Source of the DNA: Calliphora vicina
Lineage: Eukaryota; Arthropoda; Insecta; Diptera; Calliphoridae
Length of the DNA: 64,000 nucleotides
Direction of reading: 5' to 3'
NCBI RefSeq assembly: GCF_958450345.1
Contig: NC_088784.1
Span: 57,778,247-57,842,246 of the forward strand
Below, in pieces: positions 34,115 through 46,639 of this stretch (position 1 is the first letter of the stretch; each line of letters opens with the position of its first letter). The notes under the pieces are model-generated. The model saw nothing but the letters and a program-made list of their open reading frames with translations, made no database searches and was not told where the DNA came from. A program made the position numbers and the translations under genes.

Positions 34115-34690
34115 TATACCCACCACCAAAAAACTTGGGGATTTAGATTTTGTCATTTGTATCACATTTAAATATTGATCGTAGAACCACAAAATATATT
34201 CTGGGTCCATATAAAATTCTAATGCGATATAGAATGTCCGTAGAAACGGACTTAGTGGATTAAATTGTACCCAAATATTCTTAGTTTATCAGAAATGTTT
34301 TTGGGTATTTTCTTTAAATATATTGCAGATTACACCATAAAGTGCTCACGTTATGCCTATGATAGAAGGAAAAACTCTGTTCAAGATGCTATGAATCGGT
34401 TCTATATACAAATTTCATTCCGGATCGGTCCTTATTTGAATATATCCCCCATATAATGAACACCGCAAATCTCTTATAAATAATGTTATAGTGTTGAATT
34501 CGTTGCATAGAATTGTATAAAGATCGGCCCGTAACAGATCATAGCTTCCATATAAGGACCACTTTCGAAATATCGATTTGATACCAAAATTTCACACATA
34601 TCAGTTTTATGTTTGTAAAATACATTTTTCCATAATTAGGTCAACTTCCTATCCAAAATTGGAGTCTGTTTTATGGTGGTGGATATATTG
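34115..34690 (+). repeat. TATACCC-family repeat copy (partial)
   Basis: Starts TTTATACCCACCACCAAAAA and contains GATCGTAGAACCACAAAATA, TGTCCGTAGAAACGGAC and CATAGCTTCCATATAAGGAC. The 3' hairpin and TCTTACTTG tail are missing. Small frames inside are incidental. Confidence 0.6.
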
Positions 34691-34699
34691 ATATATTTA

Positions 34700-35960
34700 T
34701 GTTCGACCGATCACCCCAGCTCTGACATTGTGCCACCAAATTATTTACAAAATAAAAGGTTACAAACCATATTAATCCATTATGGTTTAGAACTCCTTCA
34801 TTTATTTATTAATTTACCTTATCTATAGTGTATTTTTGACCAAAAAATCTCGTGAGGGGTATATACGATTCACTATAAGCGACCTTAATTTATTTTTATT
34901 TTATTCGTTTGAAGAATTAAATCCTTTTTATATCTGTATCAACATACGAACACATATACATACATCATCGTGAGGGTAATTTAGACAATTTATAGCAGGC
35001 GGTTAGGAAAATATAGATCTGAGAAACTCGAATTCTCTTCTACAAATACTCACACACACTCTAACGCAGGCAAGCCATACACATTTGATGTTTACAATTG
35101 TATATGTTTCATATACAAAAAAATATATAGTTTTATCTTGCTAAACTATTGTTAAGTGCATGTTTAATAGACTCGTTCGTACACTCTTGTTTGAATATAA
35201 ACATTTTAAAATATCGTTACTTGTCCATAGAAACTCATACTCTACATAATATATACATTAAACCGGCCCACGAAAATCATTTTCAGACCACATCGTCAAA
35301 ACGAGTACTAGGACTAGACTTGATTAATTATATTTAGAGGTTAGCATCTAACGATATATTGAAGTATCTATTACGAATTCCACCAAAGAACACAGAAAAA
35401 AAACAAAGAAATTTGGGTAATCTGATTTGGATCATATTCTTTAAACAGATACCTTCTGGAGTCCTTTGAATATTTTCATTTCTATTCTTGTTAATTTCGA
35501 AAAACTCACTTATATTTTTTTCAAAATACAGGTAATATACTTGATCTGTAACTCTGTATAAAATATCTTAAATTGAAAAATTCCAACTAGTTTTAATATT
35601 TTTCTATATTTAACACCAACACCCTTTGTCTGGAGAAAGATAAATTTAATACTTTTTAAGATTATTTGAAAAACATACCCAAAAGTGTATCTGAATATTG
35701 CATTATTCTCATCATGAATGCATTTTTGTGAATAAATATCATGTAGTCTAAGAAGGACATAACTATCTTTCCAACGCATCTTAAATCAATACATCAGCTC
35801 CATAAGATACCATAATTTTAAAAATACTCAATATCTCAAGTTTTCTATTTTTCGAAAAATTTAAGTCATGAGTTTTTCGAAATTAAAAAAACATGGAAAT
35901 GTATAAGTGACTGTAAAGGGTATGTGTTTACAAAGTCAATGTGTTTGTAATGTTTTATGT
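34700..35960. other. intergenic, no gene recognised
   Basis: AT-rich. The frames at 35149-35337 (plus) and 35779-35510 (minus) lack motifs and show AT-driven composition. No supportable gene. Confidence 0.4.
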
Positions 35961-35964
35961 AATT

Positions 35965-38350
35965 GGGTAGTTCATGAACGAACTAGTTCAATTGAACGAT
36001 TCTATTATTTGAACTAAATGAACTAGTTCAAATCGTTTGCTCACTTAGTTCAATTTTGAACAATGAACTAAATTTATCCATATGTATGCTGTGAACTAAA
36101 TGCGTGTTCTCCATTTATTTCAGTTTTTTATACCCTCCACCACCATAAGTGGTGAATGAGGGTATATATAAGTTTGTCATTCCGTGTGTAACATTGAGAA
36201 ATATTCATCTGAGACCCAACAAAGTATATATATTATTGATCCTTATGAAATTCTAAGTCGATTGAGCCATGTCCGTCTGTCTGTCCGTCTGTGTAAAACA
36301 CGCTCACGTCCAAAATACGCAAACAAACTTAGTAGAGTTGCAAGAAAAATGTTTATTATTGTCCTAAGCAGTTTGGTATTGAAAAATCAGCGAAATCGGT
36401 TCAGTGGAACCAAAGTTATGAATGAAAATGTAGGACAACCTAAAAAAAAAATAATTTTCACATATTTTTGGACATTTTTTGTAAATTTATTGCAGCTAAT
36501 ATCATAAAATTTTGCACTCGTTACTTTTGTGATAAAAGGAGTAACTCTGGTGAAAATTATAAGAATCGGTAAATGATTTCTCCTAGCCCCCATACAAATT
36601 TCTTCCCGAAATATGGTTCTATGGTCTATAAATGCCTACAGAATAGGAATATCCACATTAAATTCAGCAAAAATAAGTTTCGTGGTAAAAGAAATTATAT
36701 TACAAAATTTTTCATGGATCGGCCCATATTTGACCATAGCCCCCATATAAAGTACACTTCCGAAAATCTCTTAAATAAGCATAAATGTCTTATAAATATC
36801 GCTATCAAGTTGAAATTCGATATGAATAATCCCCATATATACCAAAATCGCTGTACCTAATTCTATGAAGATCGGCCGATAATTGGTTATAGCTCCCATA
36901 TAAGGACCACTTCCGAAAAACACAATAACCTACATAAATATCTAAAAAATATCAATATCAAAACAAAATTTCACACACATCCATAGTTTATATTTAGAAA
37001 TCATACTACTGGATTTTGTGAATATCGGTCCATATTTGACCACAGCTCCCATATAAGGTCCACTTCCAAAAATCAGTTAAGTACTCATAAATCTCTTATA
37101 AATACATTTATCATGCTAAAATTCGACAAAAGTTATACTCATATATATAGATATCACTGTACCAAATTTTATGCAGATTGGCCGATAGCTCCCCTATAAG
37201 GTCCATTTCCGAAAAAAGATATTAACCTTAAAAAGTATTAAAAACATATCGATATCAAAATTAAATTACGCACAGATCCAGTAATTTGAATCCAGTAATC
37301 ATACTTCTGGATTTTGTCCACTCCCGAAAATCACTAATATCCTCATAAATTTCAAAAAATACACAAAAGTCGATGTACCAAATGTTACGATGATAGGCCC
37401 ATAATTGGTCATAGCCTCCATATAAGAATCACTTCCAGAAAACACATTAACCTGCACAAATATTTAAAGTAATCTGTACTGAACCAAAATTGTACACCGA
37501 TCACTAATTTGTATCCAAGAATCGTACTACAAGATTTTTAAAATATTGGTCCATAATTAACCATATCTCCCATATAATGTCCAATTTTGATAATGGCGTT
37601 GTTTATATAAAATTGTACAAAAATAGCTCTCAAATACTTAGGTCCATAATAGGTCATAGCTTCCAATATAAATACATAAAAATCACGTTAAAATATTTTA
37701 TGACAATCGACTCATAATAGGTCATAGCTCCCATATAAGTCCCACAACCCAATAGCTTGAAATTTGTCTAAATATATTTGTATACCCTTTTTTTATAATC
37801 TGGTAAAAAAGGAAAAATGTTGACCAAACGTATTAACTAAATATGAAGTATATAAATTGTTAAATTTCATACGTTCCAATAGGAATTTCAATTATATTAT
37901 GTACTTTTGAAATAAAATATTGTCTGCGTAAACTAGTATTTCTAACAATTGTTAAGTATATTATTCAGTTGTTATACTATCATATTTAGGTGGAGGGTAT
38001 ATAAGATTCGGCACAGCCGAATATAGTACTCTTACTTGTTTTTTTCATACGAATGCCGCTAGAGTGTCGATGACATAAGGGTCTTAATGGATAGAATCCG
38101 TTGTCATAATTATACGCCAACTGACAACGAATTAAAATGAGCACTTTAGCTCTAATATCATATCTGTTTTCTAGTTCAGAACAGAGAGAAATTTTTATAT
38201 TTTATTGTAAGAAATTTTTAAGTATTTATTTACTTTTACAAATTGGTAGTTCAAAAGTCAAAAAGATCGATTAAACTAGAAGAGCTAACTAGTTCATTTT
38301 TGAACTATGAATTGTAATGAGCGGTCATTGAATTGAACTATTAGCTACAA
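35965..38350. mobile_element. element with TGAACTAGTTCA motifs, split by a later insertion
   Basis: Left piece 35965-36115 (GTAGTTCATGAACGAACTAG, ATGAACTAGTTCAAATCG) and right piece about 38220-38350 (TAACTAGTTCATTTTTGAAC, TGAATTGAACTATTAGC) share the same palindromic words. They are separated by the repeat 36126-38045, so they appear to be two halves of one older inverted-repeat element. Exact ends and a target duplication could not be fixed. Confidence 0.5.
36126..38045 (+). mobile_element. complete hairpin-tailed TATACCC repeat (1.9 kb)
   Basis: Begins TTTTTATACCCTCCACCACC and ends GGTGGAGGGTATATAAG, then a perfect 7-bp hairpin ATTCGGC-ACA-GCCGAAT (38006-38022), then the tail AGTACTCTTACTTGTTTTT. 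The ends thus carry ATACCCTCCACC in inverted form. The 5' part holds CCGTCTGTCTGTCCGTCTGT; the middle repeats CATAGCTCCCATATAAGG-like phrases every 150-200 bases. The small open frames inside (36184-36860) belong to the repeat. Class uncertain. Confidence 0.75.
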
Positions 38351-38399
38351 GTCTACTTATGAATATAGTGTAGGTTAAAATAATTTATGTATGAAAACT

Positions 38400-39560
38400 G
38401 ACAGTATAACTTTAGGTTATAATATAACTAAAATTTGTTATAATGGGGTCAAGTTTTTTTTCTAAATATATACCCAATTAGCACCAAAGCCCCAAAAATT
38501 CAAGCACTTGAATATTTTGTTGGAATTTGCTTGAATGCAAATGTAATTATGTTTTAAACTTGATAAATATTTGAAAAATTAAATATTTTTCAAACAAAAA
38601 CATATGGCTTGAATTTATGTTTTCTTTTGACTGGAGAATGCTATTGAAATAAAGTGTAATACAACTGTAATTCACTTGCTTGATTATAATTCAAGGCTTG
38701 AATTACACTTGCTTTCAATTTGAATTCCAATAAAAATGCTTATTGGGTAGATGAAAATATGTAAATACAGTTTATCTAAGCAAATTCGCATATCAAAAAG
38801 ACTTTTGAGAAAAGCTTTGAACATTTTTTTAAAAATGTTTTACAAAATTAATTCATGTCAGTTTCGAATTTATTGAACCAGAACCTCCAGATAAGTCCAC
38901 GAATTCATCCTAGTTCTAGAGAATGTTATGACGACCTTACCATCTACGAACAACAGATCCCACATCATCATTAGATGGTCGAAATACAGCATCCAGTTTG
39001 TTCAAATAATTTCCTTTGCAACAGCAAAAGGGAACGATTGGTTGGATAAGTAATTTTGGAATACCATGAGCTCTTGTGTTTTTAGTATTTTGGACTTTAA
39101 ATATACTACTACTATTTTGTAGATTTCCATCTTAAAATTATCCAAATATCATATTTTGAAGACTGCTTTAAAAAGAGATTTGGTCTAAACGGTGAGCAAG
39201 TCTAATGTAAATACAAACACATACATAAATAAAGTTTAAAGAATGTATTTCAGGTACTCTTGCGGCTTTATAGTCATTAAACCAGTTTTATTTATGCAAC
39301 GCAATGAGCTTGATTACTACTCCACATATTTTTATTTAATCTTTCCAAACGGAATGGCCATGCTGGACATTTATTACTAAAGCTGTTTTTTTTTTGTCTT
39401 TTTTCTTATAAAAATGGTTCAAATCAAGAACTAGAAAAAGTCTATGGACAAATTTATGGAGTGCAGGAAATAACTGTATGCGAATACCTAATTTAGTATG
39501 AATGCATGTAGTTGGTACCTTTTGTTTTGGTTGGCTTTCTAAAGTTAATAGTTATACTTA
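38400..39560. other. intergenic, no gene recognised
   Basis: AT-rich. A degenerate palindromic stretch lies at 38490-38750 around TTGAATTACACTTGC-like words. No gene or splice-consistent frame was found. Confidence 0.4.
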
Positions 39561-39571
39561 TTAATAAACCA

Positions 39572-39885
39572 AGAATTCAGTCTGTATTAGAAAATTATAA
39601 ATCGATTATGCCGGATCCTAATACTAAACTTTAAATTAATGATACCTCAGTGTTGGTGCATTCATGTCATAATTCAACTGATGTAACTGTCCCAACAGAT
39701 AAAGAAGACACAACAGTTTTGGAAAATCCGATGTCATGAGCAAACGGTAACACAAAAAGCTGAATACCCCAAATTTTGTAGAGCTTTGTGGATCATTTCA
39801 TGAACATCGAAGAGGTGATCTGAAAACACACAGGAAGATACATAGATCGGATGGATCAATTGTCGAAAAGTTTATTCATAGTTAG
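39572..39885 (+). pseudogene. possible C2H2 zinc-finger gene fragment, decayed
   Basis: The stretch 39572-39738 is open except for one stop (reading MPDPNTKL, then DTSVLVHSCHNSTDV and DKEDTTVLENPMS). After a frame change, 39755-39880 reads NFVELCGSFHEH followed by RRGDLKTHRKIH. The last phrase matches the helix and His-x3-His end of a C2H2 zinc finger, but the first Cys of the finger is missing. It looks like a short dead copy of a zinc-finger protein gene. Confidence is limited by length. Confidence 0.35.
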
Positions 39886-39889
39886 GGCA

Positions 39890-40470
39890 TCTATTCGAAT
39901 AAAGATCGTTCGATTAATTCTGAAGTATTTAAAAATCACAATTTTCGAATAAAGAATAATTCTACCAATTTTATGAACAATAATCGAATAAAACGACTTA
40001 TAATATTTGTTTTTCTTTATCATACAATATTTTTTTAAAATTTTTCATAATTCTGAATTTAAATAAGTAATAATATCGTCTACTCGTTTTTGGTAAAATA
40101 AATACTACTGATAGAAACGTTAACTCAGATGAAAGTAATATTGAGAGTGATGGTGAATGTGATATAGAAAATGTTCTCGACAGTGACATTGATAAAATAG
40201 ACATGACTTAAGTGATGTTATTAAAGTTGACTTTAGACGATAGAACTTTACGTACGACTTGACGAAGAAAAAACTTCTTCATTATTTAAAAAAATAATTC
40301 GATTAATTTTAAACATGTTATCGAATCATTAGAACAATTTGAAATCTCTAGTTCGAATTATTCGTTTTATTCGAACAAAAGAAAAATCTAATAATTTCGA
40401 TACCCTACTACTGCTACATCTGAAGTAAACTAAAAGCGAAGGCACTACAACGGATAAGCATCATTCCTAG
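39890..40470. repeat. diverged inverted-repeat sequence with ATTCGAATAAA words
   Basis: TATTCGAATAAAGATCGTTC near 39891 and ATTATTCGTTTTATTCGAAC near 40357 form rough inverted ends around an AT-rich middle. Boundaries are unclear. No gene; the 40204-39998 minus frame is Ser/Leu-rich noise. Confidence 0.35.
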
Positions 40471-40474
40471 CCTT

Positions 40475-41570
40475 CTACAGTGGGGCAGAATCGAAATTTT
40501 TTGGAAATAAATCTGGCATTTCTAAACGGCTTGTCCGATCGGGACCGGAATTTTACGTGGGCGTAGCCAAGGAGCATTCGAGTTTAAGTTATTAAAATGG
40601 GCCACACAAATTCTCCAGGGGCGTCGATATGGGGGCTCAAATTAGGGTACATTCGACATGTAAAATTTTAAACACGTGCCATTTTTTTGTTCCCCATCCG
40701 ATTTCAAAGATTTTAATATTTTTGAAAAGCGCTCGGCTAGGTCTTCGTGTGCTATTTATCTCTTCTAATTTTCGAGTTATAGGCATTTCAAAATTGAAAT
40801 CTTAAAATTTGGCCATACCTTGGCACGCTATTTTAAAAATATAGAGCGTAATTTTTATTTGTTAGTTAGACAACTAAATTAGCAATAATATACAAAAGAT
40901 TTGAGGTCAATATCTATTATGGATCCAAAAATAAACGATTTTCAATTTAAATATTCAAAAATAGTAGATGTTTGCTGTTTCTTGGGCGAAAAGGTGACTT
41001 AACTCTTTTTTATTAAAAAAAAAAACTTTCTTTAAGAACATATAACAATTTAACGTTTTTCTGTAAGATATCTTAACGGAGAACATTTTGGTATAAAAAC
41101 ATGTCCCACTTTTCAAATATGTCGCCCCTACGTCCTTCGGAATTTGACCTATTTTTTTATCAAAATTTCTACTTTGGCCAAATGTTCTAAAATCCCAAAG
41201 CTGCGATCAGAAAACAGCTTTGGAAACCTTGGTGTGTTCCCTATTTATCGCCAAAGTATTTTCCCATCCCCGAAGGCAATGTGGACCCTATAGGCAAAAT
41301 TGTAAAAAAATACCATTTTTGGGATTTTCGCTCCAATTTTTAGAAATTGCGGGATTCCGTTTGACCTTTGGACAAGTAATTCAAGTCAATATCTCAATTA
41401 GATTCAAAAATATGCCACTTTAAAACTCCGTCCTTCAAAAATATATTGCACTTTTTCATACTAAAAAATTTTCTTAATGTGACTGAGTCAGAACCAATTA
41501 CTTGTGTTGAATAAAATATTAAGAAAATTTACAAAAATTTTTTAGTATGAAAAATTGCAATATTTTTGAT
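40475..41570 (+). repeat. CAGTGGGGCAG-family repeat, best copy in the window
   Basis: Starts ACAGTGGGGCAGAATCGAAA and includes CGATCGGGACCGGAATTTTA, GTGGGCGTAGCCAAGGAGCA, TGTCGCCCCTACGTCC and ATCTCAATTAGATTCAAAAA. It ends in a local inverted repeat (TTTTTCATACTAAAAAATTT / AAATTTTTTAGTATGAAAAA, 41452-41555). Related parts are at 6897-8240, 27037-27090 and, reversed, 62100-62476. No intact protein frame was found. Confidence 0.65.
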
Positions 41571-42039
41571 AGACTAATTTTTAATTTTAAATTACATGAG
41601 CTAAATGTATCTGGTACCATGTCCCCTCACTGAAGCCATGGAACACAAAGTTTTATCTGTGAAAGTTGTTCCTAGGGATGAAATAATTCAAGAACATTTC
41701 CCGGAACATTCCAAACCTCAAACAGTAAAATATTAGCTATTAAACTGAGTAAGCACTGTAGTTCCAATTGCAAATATATCTGAATAAAATTAAAAAAAAA
41801 TTGAGTCTCCAGAATAAAGCGAAACTTTTTTTTAGAATAGCTAACAACATGCTTTTATACAGAATAGCATGAAGTTCAACCAATGTCATGTCAATTGAAC
41901 CAACTTTTCAAATCAATGTCTTCCGATCGGGATGAAATGCATCAAGGTTAGTTCTATTGGATAGAAATTCACACACAATTTTTCAACAAGGAAGTCAAAA
42001 ATCTTTAAAAAAAAAATAAAAAAATTTTGAGATATTTTT

Positions 42040-42490
42040 TTTCTCAAAAGAAAGCATAGATATTTGCCTTGACATAGATATATTTGGTCGCTTAGTGGGA
42101 TGCGAGTTGGATATCTATCAAAATAAATGTTTTGTAACTCAAAACATACAATTTTTGACGTTTTTTTCCAAATTCAAAAACTTTGTTGACTTTTTTTCAA
42201 ATTGCACCCTTTATTTAATTTTTTTTGCTCAAAAGAAAGTTTACGTCTTTTCCTTGAATACCTTTTTGGTCTCTTCGTGGGATGCGAGTTGGATATCTAT
42301 CATTTCTGTTTTTTTTTTTTGCAAAATTGAACTTTTTTCCTAAACGGGCCACTATTTTGAGCAAAAAAAAATTTAGAAAAGGCACATTTTGAAAAAAAAG
42401 TTAGATTTTACAAAAAAAAAATCAAAAATCATTTCTTGAGTTACAAAATATTTAATTTGATGTATATCCCACTCGCATAGTTTCGCAAAA
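42040..42490. repeat. tandem plus inverted repeat of GTGGGATGCGAGTTGGATAT
   Basis: The 26-base phrase starting GTGGGATGCGAGTTGGATAT occurs at 42095 and 42277, 182 bases apart, each preceded by CTCAAAAGAAAG-like sequence. A third, inverted version lies at about 42430-42480 (GTATATCCCACTCGCATAG). The long poly-T/poly-A interspersed frames in this interval are not genes. Confidence 0.65.
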
Positions 42491-42639
42491 AAAAATTCAA
42501 AATTTATTAATTTTTTTTTCGAAAGATTGAAGAAATGGTAACTAAACAATTTGGGACACAATTTGTTAAGATGAATAGGTAATAAGTTACATGGATGAGA
42601 AAAAAAGTCCTGCTTGGCCAAAATGTAAAATTTTGACCC

Positions 42640-43640
42640 CCTCTAACTCAATCTATAAATGCTGTATTTCAAAAGACTTTGATAGTCATTGCTCTTCTTT
42701 ATGGATCACCCTGTAATTTAATTCGGCGAATCGAAATTATATCGCATTGAATCAATAAACTTTCGAAATCCAGTATTAGAAAAAAGTTGCACTGTCAAAG
42801 CTGTTGTTGTGCTTTTCGAAAACAAAAACATATCATATCACTACTACAACTAGGACCATGACGGCGATGTTTTCGAAGTTTTCAAATACTTAGATAAATA
42901 ACAGTGGCTACAAAAATACATGTGCATGAATACTATGCAACAACAATAACTAAAAAATATAGTTTTTTTTTTATTAAAATAAAAAAAAAACAATGTTTGT
43001 TAGATGGCCTAGAGGCCAGTTTTTGTGTTAATGTTGTTGTATGTTTGGACATGTTTGCTGGTAGTTGTTTAATTTATGCTCTCAAACAACAACAGCTACA
43101 ACAATGACGGCAACAAAGCATTCACTTAAATAGATTTGAAAAGTTAGAAACAACAACATACAACATTCACATAAACAATGTGATCAACAACCTGGTTGGT
43201 TGCTACAACAAGTACTACATCTTTGTACATGAGTTTTGACTCATTGAATGTTTGTGTGTGTGTGTAAGTACCCTACAGTTTTATAAAATGGGTTTTGACA
43301 ACTGCCTAAATACATAAATTACCTTTACGACCATTGGTTATGTGTACAACCATAGATAAATATACACAGAGCGGATACTCTCCTGTTCAAGACCTAACTC
43401 AGTTGTCAAAAACCTAAGTGGTGAGAATGTATTAGTAAATAAAACAATGTGAAAACAAATAAAATTTTAGTTAGAGTTTTTTTCTAGTTTCCCCTCTTGT
43501 TGTTTCTCTATGACTACAACATTCGTTTCATTAACGAATGAATTACGAGTTACTTCTCTAACCCAAAGTAATCTATGTTGTGGTTAATTTTGACTAAGTC
43601 CACACGAAATAACAAGAATATACTAATCAAAAGCTATTCA
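42640..43640. other. intergenic, short CAA/TTG-rich tracts
   Basis: Contains CAACAACA-type triplet stretches (43085-43110, 43150-43200) and a (GT)n run near 43250, as common in fly introns and upstream regions. No supported gene. Confidence 0.4.
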
Positions 43641-43654
43641 TGTCGAAACCAGAC

Positions 43655-43765
43655 CATATCTTGAGATGATAGTCAGTCCGTCCGTCCATCCGTCTGGCAG
43701 ACGCCCATATAAACCATGTGCGCAAAGTACAGGTCGCAATTTTGAAGCTATTTCGATAAAATTTA
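43655..43765 (+). repeat. fragment of the CCGTCCGTC / GTACAGGTCGCAATTTTGAA repeat
   Basis: CAGTCCGTCCGTCCATCCGTC and CGCAAAGTACAGGTCGCAAT match 4285-4350 in the element at 4150-4847. It abuts the LINE fragment at 43770. Confidence 0.55.
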
Positions 43766-43769
43766 CATG

Positions 43770-44440
43770 AATTTTTAATTTCTAAGAGCTTTTCGAGACT
43801 TTTTGTGCAATCTTTTAGCTTCGATTTGAGTTGGAGGGATTTGTGCAATTTCCACTCTCTTCGAACTCATCTTTTTTCATTTTCAAATTCTATTATATCT
43901 GATTTGTCGGGGAGTTTGGGTAGCATGTTGATAAGAGAATGATCAATGTTTTCTGGTGTTCGTAGCGGTATGCTTTCCGAGCAATGTGTAGTGAGGTATT
44001 TTTTATATTTGAGCCAATTAATTCTTGTGCCTGTCGTCTCTAAATTAAAAATCAATAATGTAACAATAGTGGGTGAGTGATCTGGAGATAGCTCCATGGA
44101 GGATTCAACTTGAATCATTTCTCTAGTGATATTTTTCATCACGCTAAAATCAATAACATCCGGTATTTTTCGTGGGTCAGGAGGCCAGTAAGTAGGTTGG
44201 CCGCTCAAAAACACATTCAAACCGATTTTAGAAATTTGGTCAAACAAAACACGACTAAAATTATAAGTGGGGGGTTGGTCTGTAGATTCCACGTTAATAT
44301 TAGGGTTATTTTTGTTTCCAAGTGGTGTTTGATTTGTTCTTAGAACACTAGAGTATGGATCTTTATTATTTGTGGGTTCCGAGATTTGGGGATAATAGGT
44401 ATCTATTAGGTTCGTTGATAGCACGGGAATCATTCGATTG
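43770..44440 (-). pseudogene. LINE endonuclease-region fragment, same family as the 22-24 kb copy
   Basis: The minus frame 44433-43867 carries the end of an apurinic-type endonuclease domain: PTYWPPDPRKIPDVIDF at residues 80-96 and LSPDHSPTIV at 115-124, followed by INWLKYKKYL and ENIDHSLIN. The same IDHSLIN and, after a deletion, LQLKSKLKDC occur in the 23986-23192 frame. So both are remnants of one Jockey-type family covering different parts of ORF2. A deletion and frameshift separate it from the remainder at 43848-43780. Confidence 0.75.
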
Positions 44441-44485
44441 ACAACAAATCCGGTTGCTACTACGAATCAGATTTCTCTGTGTGGG
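44430..44485. repeat. half copy of the CACAGAGAAA inverted-repeat MITE
   Basis: ATTCGATTGACAACAAATCC then GGTTGCTACTACGAATC and TTTCTCTGTGT matches the right arm of 12847-13093. The left arm is missing; it abuts the LINE fragment. Confidence 0.6.
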
Positions 44486-44489
44486 TGAA

Positions 44490-46340
44490 TTTTGGGACAC
44501 ATATGTGAGGTCGTAAATATTGGTAGCGACGAACTTTATTTGGGTCTACTTATCATTCACATTGTTGAAATATTTGACGAAATAAGAAATAAGAAAATTC
44601 AATATTGGCAGGAATAAATTCTTTGAAAGGCCTGTTTAGTTGTCAATAAATAAATAAATACTGCATATAAACTAAAAAGCTTCATATACCATATAAATAG
44701 GTGCGGTATCTGGTAGTTACAACATATTCTGTGATCTTATTACGAGCAATGGGTAGTTTATATTGTAGTATCTCTGCCATAGTTGTCGCTAGAAATTCAG
44801 CAGTTTTTATTGTTGTTGTTTGATTTTCATTCACTAGAGCCAACAACTGCAACAAAATCTTAAAAGTTAATACAGTTATTCGTTCGGTTTTAATCCCTGC
44901 AGCTTTAATATTGTTTTTTTTCTTTCTTTGTTCATTTGCTCGCTAGTTTTTCCTTTAATTTTTTTTTTTGCAAACATGTTCGCAGCTAAATGTCAAAAGT
45001 AATTGTCTGACGTTTACTTTTTCTGTTTTTGTATTTCATATGTTGTTGGTCTCAGTGGTTAGCTGGCTGGTTGGTTACTCCCAAAGCCAAAGACCTGGGT
45101 GGATCTCAACTAAATATACTTAAAGAAGAAGAGAGAAACTATGTTTTTTTTATAAATAATTCTAGTTTCGTTTTAAGTTGTTGTAATTTTATATTATAAT
45201 TTGGTAGCAATTTTGTTTTTTTTTAGTTGTTTATTGTTGTTGTTGGTGAGACTGGAGTTGTAGTTGCTGTTGCAGTTGGTTGCATTAAGTGCAACTGTCA
45301 GATTTATTTCAAGGCGTTGTATTTGGACTTAATTGCCACCGCAATCTCCTGGGAGATTTCGTTATAATAAATTATGTTTGCATTTGTTTAATCCCTGATC
45401 AACTCTCTTGTATTCTTAATTGCTAGAGATTGTTTTTTGGGTTTTTTTCATTTAGTTTTTCCTTTTTGGCAAATTGAGTCTCCAACTTAAATTTATACGT
45501 TTTTATAACTGACACTAAAAACTCTTGGCAATTAAATGCGATTAGAGATTTTTAAAAAAATGTTGAATATACTTGTATCTTTGCGAGTCAATCATTGTAA
45601 TTTATGGACATTTATTTATTACAATGAAATTGTAAATGATAAATAAGAAAATTAATTCAATTAATTTGGTGGGCCTGGCGATGCAATGAAATTAACTTGG
45701 ACCAGGTGGTCAAAAGTCTATTATGAATTATCGTACTTTTAATGTATGTTCATAAGGTAACAAACAACGTGTGATAATATATGTAGGTACATTAAATATG
45801 TATATTCTTCAAGGCTGGAAAAATATAACTAAACATGGTAACGATTTGCTATTATTGAATAATGGCTACTTTTCAATGGCTACTATATCGAGCCCTTAGA
45901 GCCAAATTCTCAATTTCTCAATTTTTTTTAATTCTGAAATTATAATTTTATGGATATTTTGGAGTTCTCAGAATATCAAAATTGTTAATGACTTCAAAAA
46001 TATAGGGGGGTAAGATTTTATCGTAAGTCAATCTTTAAATTTTACAGTAAAGGAATTTTATCGTAAGCGTCACACAGTGGTTTAGAAAAGTTTTATTTTT
46101 TAAATAATTCGGTATATCGGGAACTATTGCAGATATTGTTATGAACTTTCACGTCGTTGGAGCTAAGGTGTTTTTGAGTTGCATTGCAGTTGTTCAGCTT
46201 CCTAGCTCAAATAGGGGCCAGTGCGTTGCCCATCAAAGTTGTTCACCTCGGATCTCAAATTTTTATAAAAAATTGCAAAAATCCATTTATGATCCGAATG
46301 ATCTGAATTTAAAATATAAATAGTGCTTAAAAAGATCTAC
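44490..46340. other. intergenic, TTG-rich tracts, no gene recognised
   Basis: Stretches such as GTTGTTGTTTGATTTTC (44811) and GTTGCTGTTGCAGTTGG (45260) resemble fly introns or upstream regions. GCACAGTGG-like sequence at 46072 (CACACAGTGGTTTAG) may be the start of another fragment. No supported gene. Confidence 0.4.
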
Positions 46341-46354
46341 ATAAAATAAGCTTA

Positions 46355-46635
46355 CATATCGCACACCCAGTTCAAAAGTGACACAACTCAAAATTAATTT
46401 GTCGGGTTATATAAACCCGAAAAATGAATTTTACGCTTAAACTATGCACAATACACTTGTTTATCGATAAACAAGATAGATCTATACAAAAGATATCAGT
46501 GTATTCTGTTGTTGTTAACTGTGGCTAAAAAATACTAATGGCTTTCATTATGTTTCAATTGGTATATATTTATTTTCGATTTCGGAAATATTAAAATTTT
46601 GAGTTGTGTCACTTTTGAAATGGGTGTGCGATATG
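46355..46635. mobile_element. MITE with 40-bp inverted ends flanked by TA
   Basis: A 281-bp element with inverted ends CATATCGCACACCCAGTTCA and TGAAATGGGTGTGCGATATG extending inward through AAAAGTGACACAACTCAAAA. A TA dinucleotide flanks each end (46353-46354, 46636-46637). This is the layout expected for a Tc1/mariner-mobilised MITE. No protein frame. Confidence 0.75.
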
Positions 46636-46639
46636 TATG

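Noticed and set aside
36184..36860. Series of ORFs of 60-107 codons
   Set aside because: All fall in the 36126-38045 repeat and are not conserved as frames between copies.
42095..42621. 82-codon frames on both strands
   Set aside because: Generated by poly-T/poly-A runs in a tandem and inverted repeat.
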